Below are positions 60,617 through 64,000 of a stretch of 64,000 nt of DNA, one piece after another. Under the pieces are notes generated by a model that saw nothing but the letters and a program-made list of their open reading frames with translations, did not search any database and was not told the origin of the DNA. Origin of the DNA: Streptomyces pluripotens (GTDB taxonomy: Bacteria > Actinomycetota > Actinomycetes > Streptomycetales > Streptomycetaceae); assembly GCF_000802245.2 (NCBI RefSeq), contig NZ_CP021080.1:6324001-6388000 (forward strand), written 5' to 3'. Made by a program: the position numbers and the translations under genes. Position 1 is the stretch's first letter; the number at the start of each line of letters is the position of its first letter.

Positions 60617-60826
60617 GAGTGGACCGGGACCGTGTGCGGGAAACCGCCCTCGACCTGGGGGAACCGGGCGCGGTCTGGGGAAGGCGAGACAGGCCTGACC
60701 TGAGAAAGGACTGAAAGAGGGCTGAACGCGGGAATGCGAAGAGCCGTACTACACGACATCCCCCGGCAGGCGAGGGCCAGGCAAGGGCCAGGGGGACCAG
60801 ACGCGCCGCACCTGGAGGGTCGTCCG

Positions 60827-61225
60827 TTGTTCAGCATCACCGTCCGCGATCACATCATGATCGCCCACAGCTTCCGCGGCGAGGTGTTCGGGCCCGCCCG
60901 GCGATTGCACGGCGCCACGTTCCTCGTCGATGCGACGTTCCGCCGCGAACAGCTGGACGAGAACAACATCGTGGTCGACATCGGTCTGGCCACGCGGGAA
61001 CTGGGCGCGGTCGCAGCCGAGCTGAACTACCGCAACCTCGACGACGAACCCGAGTTCGCCGGCACCAACACCTCCACCGAGTTCCTGGCCAAGGTCATCG
61101 CCGACCGGCTCGCCGCACGCATCCACAAGGGTGCCCTGGGTGAGGGCGCCAAGGGTCTGACCGGGATCACGGTCACCTTGCACGAGTCACACATCGCCTG
61201 GGCGAGTTACGAGCGTGGCCTGTGA
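60827..61225 (+). CDS. 6-pyruvoyl-tetrahydropterin synthase / QueD-like protein
   Basis: A 132-residue protein of the PTPS fold. Zinc-site histidines are in IMIAHSF and [13 protein letters not shown], and the second set and Asp in [16 protein letters not shown]; the late [16 protein letters not shown] and [13 protein letters not shown] give the catalytic His/Glu region. So it acts on 7,8-dihydroneopterin triphosphate or a related pterin. TTG 60827 with GGAGG seven bases upstream is favoured over the ATG at 60734, whose extension is Arg/Pro-rich. Its stop overlaps the GTG of the next gene (GTGA). Confidence 0.85.
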   Translation: MFSITVRDHIMIAHSFRGEVFGPARRLHGATFLVDATFRREQLDENNIVVDIGLATRELGAVAAELNYRNLDDEPEFAGTNTSTEFLAKVIADRLAARIHKGALGEGAKGLTGITVTLHESHIAWASYERGL

Positions 61226-62478
61226 CCGACCTGACGCTGACGAAGACGGAGCGGACCGGGCATCCGGAACAGGCCGTCCGGAAGGCCACGGCGATGGGCA
61301 ACGGCGATCCGGCGGGGACGATGCGGCTCCCCGGCGTGCCCGCCCAGCCCACCGCCACCGAGGACCCCGGAATCATCCCCATGTCCCTGCGAACCGTGCA
61401 CTTCGTCATGCCGGGCGGTGTCGACGACCCGGCCGCGCCCAGCGGCGGTAACGCCTACGACCGTCGGGTCTGCTTGGACCTGCCCGGCTTCGGCTGGCAG
61501 GTCACCCGGCACGCCGTGCCCGGCACCTGGCCACGTCCGGACGCGGCCGACCGGGAACGCCTCGCCCGTACGCTGCGAGACCTGCCCGACGACGCGGTCG
61601 TCCTGCTCGACGGGCTGGTCGCCTGCGGCGTCCCGGAGACCGTCGTACCCGAGGCCGAACGTCTGCGTCTGGCGGTCCTGGTGCACCTGCCGCTCGGTGA
61701 CGAGACGGGTCTCACCCCGGCGCTCGCCGCTGATCTCGACGCCCGCGAACGCGCCGTGCTCCGTACGGTACCCGCGGTGGTCGCCACCAGTGAGTGGGCC
61801 GTGCGCCGTCTCGTCTCCCACCACGGTCTCACCCCCGGCCGGGTGCACGTCGCCGCACCGGGGGCCGACATCGCGCCCCTCGCGCCCGGCTCCGACGGCG
61901 TCTCCCGGCTGCTGTGCGTGGCCGCGGTGACCCCGCGCAAGGGCCAGCACCGGTTGGTGGAGGCGCTCGCGACGGTACGGGACCTGCCGTGGACCTGCGC
62001 GTGCGTCGGCGGCCTCGGCCACGATCCCGGGTACGTCGCCGACCTGCGCGACCTCATCGACCGGTACGGTCTCTCCGACCGCCTGCACCTGACCGGCCCG
62101 CGTTCCGGAGCTGACCTCGACGCCGCCTACGCCGCCGCCGACCTGATGGTCCTCACCTCCTACGCCGAGACCTACGGCATGGCGGTCACCGAGGCCCTCG
62201 CCCGCGGCATCCCGGTCCTCGCCACCGATGTCGGCGGCCTACCCGAGGCAGTCGGCCGGGCCCCCGACGGCGGAGTTCCGGGCATCCTCGTTCCGCCCGA
62301 GGACCCCGCCGCACTCGCCGCCGAACTGCGCGGCTGGTTCGGCGAGCCCGACGTGCGCCGTCGGCTCAAGGCGGCCGCCCGTGGCCGTCGCGCGGCACTC
62401 GACGGCTGGGCGGCCACCGCCCGCAGCCTGGCCGGAGTCCTGCAGCGGCTCCCCGAAGCACCGAGGAGAGCGGCATGA
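61222..62478 (+). CDS. GT4-family glycosyltransferase
   Basis: A 418-residue retaining glycosyltransferase of the GT-B fold. The N-terminal domain starts about residue 54 ([13 protein letters not shown]); the C-terminal domain has [21 protein letters not shown], then [50 protein letters not shown], with the E-x7-E motif (ETYGMAVTE). GTG 61222 is chosen for its 4-base overlap with the PTPS gene; the first 50 residues are low-complexity and a start at ATG 61381 is possible. Donor and acceptor unknown. Confidence 0.86.
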   Translation: MTDLTLTKTERTGHPEQAVRKATAMGNGDPAGTMRLPGVPAQPTATEDPGIIPMSLRTVHFVMPGGVDDPAAPSGGNAYDRRVCLDLPGFGWQVTRHAVPGTWPRPDAADRERLARTLRDLPDDAVVLLDGLVACGVPETVVPEAERLRLAVLVHLPLGDETGLTPALAADLDARERAVLRTVPAVVATSEWAVRRLVSHHGLTPGRVHVAAPGADIAPLAPGSDGVSRLLCVAAVTPRKGQHRLVEALATVRDLPWTCACVGGLGHDPGYVADLRDLIDRYGLSDRLHLTGPRSGADLDAAYAAADLMVLTSYAETYGMAVTEALARGIPVLATDVGGLPEAVGRAPDGGVPGILVPPEDPAALAAELRGWFGEPDVRRRLKAAARGRRAALDGWAATARSLAGVLQRLPEAPRRAA

Positions 62479-63623
62479 GGGGCGCACGAAGCGCGGCGAA
62501 CGGTTCGGTCCCGGCCCAGCCGGAGCCGACAGGGCCCGGAAGGATCGGAGTGACGGATGGAGGGACCGGGCCCGTCCGGTGGGCCAGCCGCCCGGAAAAA
62601 CCGGCCGGGACACCCGGCGCCACCGACGGAAGAGCCACCCCCGCCGCCGGAGCCGAACCCTCCGCATCTGCCGCCGGCACCACGTCCGCCGCCGAAAGCC
62701 CTGGTGCCGTCACCGTCATCCCCGGTGCCGGCCCCGTCACCCGCCCGGGCGAGCGGGCCACCGTACGGCTGCGCGACGGCGGCCCGAAGGAGCCTCCGCG
62801 GTACGCGCCCGAATGGCTTGAGCTGCGGGAGCGTGCCGACGCGGCCGCGCGGGCACAGGACCTGCTGGACCCGCTGCGGATCCGGTGGGCCGCCGGGCCG
62901 CGCCGGGCGGGCGGACTGGTCGTGCACGACCTCGGTTGTGGCACTGGATCAATGGGCCGCTGGCTGGCGCCCCGCCTGGACGGTGCCCAGCACTGGGTCC
63001 TGCACGACCGCGACCCCTACCTGCTGCACTTCGCCGCCGTGGCCTGCCCACGCACGGCCGCCGACGGCAGCCCCGTCACGGTCGAGACGCGCCGCGGCGA
63101 CGTGGCCCGGCTCACCCCGGACGCGCTGTCCGGGGCCTCGTTGGTGACCGCGTCCGCACTGCTCGATGTCCTCACCCGTGAAGAGGTCGAAGCCCTCGCT
63201 GGCGCCTGCGCGGGCGCCGGTTGCCCGGCCCTGCTCACCCTCTCCGTCGCGGGCCGTGTCGAACTCACGCCGGCCGACCCGCTGGACGCCGCGATGACCG
63301 AGGCGTTCAACGCACATCAGCGTCGCTCGGGACTTCTGGGGCCGGACGCGGTCACCGTGACGTGCGAGGCCTTCGCCCAGCGCGGCGCGACGGTACGGGT
63401 ACAGCCCAGCCTGTGGCGGCTCGGCCCCGAGGAGCCGGAGCTCACCGAGCAGTGGCTGCGCGGCTGGGTGGGCGCGGCCACCGAACAGCGTCCGGAACTA
63501 CGCGAACACGCCGAACGCTACCTGCATGAACGGTTGGCTGCCTGCGCGGCCGGTGAGCTGCGGGCCGTGGTTCACCACAGCGACCTGCTGGCCCTGCCCC
63601 AGCCGATGGACGGCGCGTCATGA
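62475..63623 (+). CDS. SAM-dependent methyltransferase, long N-terminal extension
   Basis: A 382-residue methyltransferase, overlapping the glycosyltransferase by four bases (ATGA). Residues 1-95 are low-complexity Ala/Gly/Pro. Motif I is VVHDLGCGTGSMGRWLAPRLDG (about 155), then WVLHDRDPYLLHFA and ALLTLSVAGRVELTPADPLDAAM. C-terminal part about 250-380 is family specific. A start nearer the core (for instance ATG/GTG beyond codon 80) cannot be excluded. By coupling it should act on the same product as the pterin enzyme and glycosyltransferase. Confidence 0.84.
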   Translation: MRGARSAANGSVPAQPEPTGPGRIGVTDGGTGPVRWASRPEKPAGTPGATDGRATPAAGAEPSASAAGTTSAAESPGAVTVIPGAGPVTRPGERATVRLRDGGPKEPPRYAPEWLELRERADAAARAQDLLDPLRIRWAAGPRRAGGLVVHDLGCGTGSMGRWLAPRLDGAQHWVLHDRDPYLLHFAAVACPRTAADGSPVTVETRRGDVARLTPDALSGASLVTASALLDVLTREEVEALAGACAGAGCPALLTLSVAGRVELTPADPLDAAMTEAFNAHQRRSGLLGPDAVTVTCEAFAQRGATVRVQPSLWRLGPEEPELTEQWLRGWVGAATEQRPELREHAERYLHERLAACAAGELRAVVHHSDLLALPQPMDGAS

Positions 63624-64000
63624 GCGCGGGTGCGGCGGCCGGGCCGGGAGCCTGCGCGTACCCGCGTGCGACGCCACCGGACGTGACACCCGCCCGCCTG
63701 CAGTCCGCTGACACCGCACGTGCGCGCGGGCAGTCCGCGCACACGGCATGTGCGCGCGGACAGTTCCCCAGGGCGATACACGCACCAGTCCAGGTCGCCG
63801 ACATGGCCCACGTACGTGCGCGGCACGCCGGCGGCGGGCGCGTCCCTGACGCCACGACGGCGCTCGCAGAACCTGATTCGCCCGAGGGCACGCCAGCGTC
63901 CGCACCCGGGCCGAACCGCCCGGTTCCATGCCGCCGCTTCGGAGCCCGGGCCCTGCGCACCCACCTCGGCACCCTCGCCGGTGCGGTCATTCTCGTGGCC
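63620..64000 (+). CDS. membrane-protein gene, cut by the window end
   Basis: ATG 63620 overlaps the methyltransferase stop (ATGA), so the reading frame is coupled. The first 110 codons are low-complexity (TARARGQSAHTACARGQ) and the last visible residues, ALRTHLGTLAGAVILVA, begin a membrane helix. In similar streptomycete operons a lysylphosphatidylglycerol-synthase-like membrane protein follows; I suspect that but cannot confirm it. Confidence 0.5.
   Translation, partial: MSAGAAAGPGACAYPRATPPDVTPARLQSADTARARGQSAHTACARGQFPRAIHAPVQVADMAHVRARHAGGGRVPDATTALAEPDSPEGTPASAPGPNRPVPCRRFGARALRTHLGTLAGAVILVA

Overview
This window is high-GC DNA with strong 3rd-position G/C bias, short gaps, many GTG/TTG starts and many four-base (ATGA/GTGA) gene overlaps. 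These features, and families such as DUF5753 and MmyB-type regulators, GvpF/L, NAPE-PLD-like hydrolases and an HSP90/TPR locus, point to an actinomycete, most likely Streptomyces. Large numbers of one-copy accessory genes, broken genes and gene fragments suggest a chromosome arm rather than the conserved core (inference).

Layout. 0.1-7 kb: a SAM methyltransferase, then a peptidase cassette (M55 D-aminopeptidase, M20 peptidase, S9 oligopeptidase, S66 LD-carboxypeptidase) that looks made for taking apart D-amino-acid (muropeptide-like) peptides, and a GNAT acetyltransferase. 7-13.5 kb: VOC protein, an internally deleted NADH dehydrogenase, transketolase, an orphan gas vesicle GvpF/L protein, a 56-residue hydrophobic protein and a methyltransferase. 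13.9-23.7 kb: histidine phosphatase, ABC-F ATPase, small conserved proteins, a secreted cysteine-rich protein, a PLP-transferase-like protein without a visible PLP lysine coupled to a metallo-hydrolase, then a DedA/metallo-hydrolase pair. 23.8-34.5 kb: a holin-like/alkaline-phosphatase membrane protein, OsmC, a second-type DnaK, an orphan NarJ with a NarH relic, two HTH regulators, pterin-4a-carbinolamine dehydratase and two methyltransferases flanking a PhyH relic. 34.5-46 kb: SDR, dimeric-barrel protein, aldo/keto reductase, acyl-CoA synthetase, a divergent LysR/BASS-transporter pair, a quinone oxidoreductase relic, FdhD, a FabH-like synthase and a GntR/FCD regulator.

46.1-58.4 kb is the most foreign part. 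A tRNA-Leu(GAG) is followed directly by a hairpin and the frameshifted C-terminus of a serine recombinase, then orphan genes, a DUF429 protein, and a tightly coupled two-gene unit (a phospholipase-D-fold protein with two HxK/GSxN motifs plus a 511-residue protein I do not recognise). A lower-GC stretch follows with a secreted CHAP hydrolase carrying seven propeller-like repeats, then a scar where the N-terminus of an HSP90-family gene is fused to a frameshifted TPR gene. I read this as a decayed integrative island at a tRNA site; the two-gene PLD unit is the best candidate here for an undescribed system, possibly a defence module.

58.7-64 kb: a CDP-alcohol phosphatidyltransferase divergent from an operon of zinc-type dehydrogenase, PTPS/QueD-like pterin enzyme, GT4 glycosyltransferase, methyltransferase and a truncated membrane-protein gene. 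The last four genes are translationally coupled, suggesting one pathway, perhaps for a glycolipid or pterin conjugate (inference).

Functions are assigned from motifs and remembered family features only; no database search was run.
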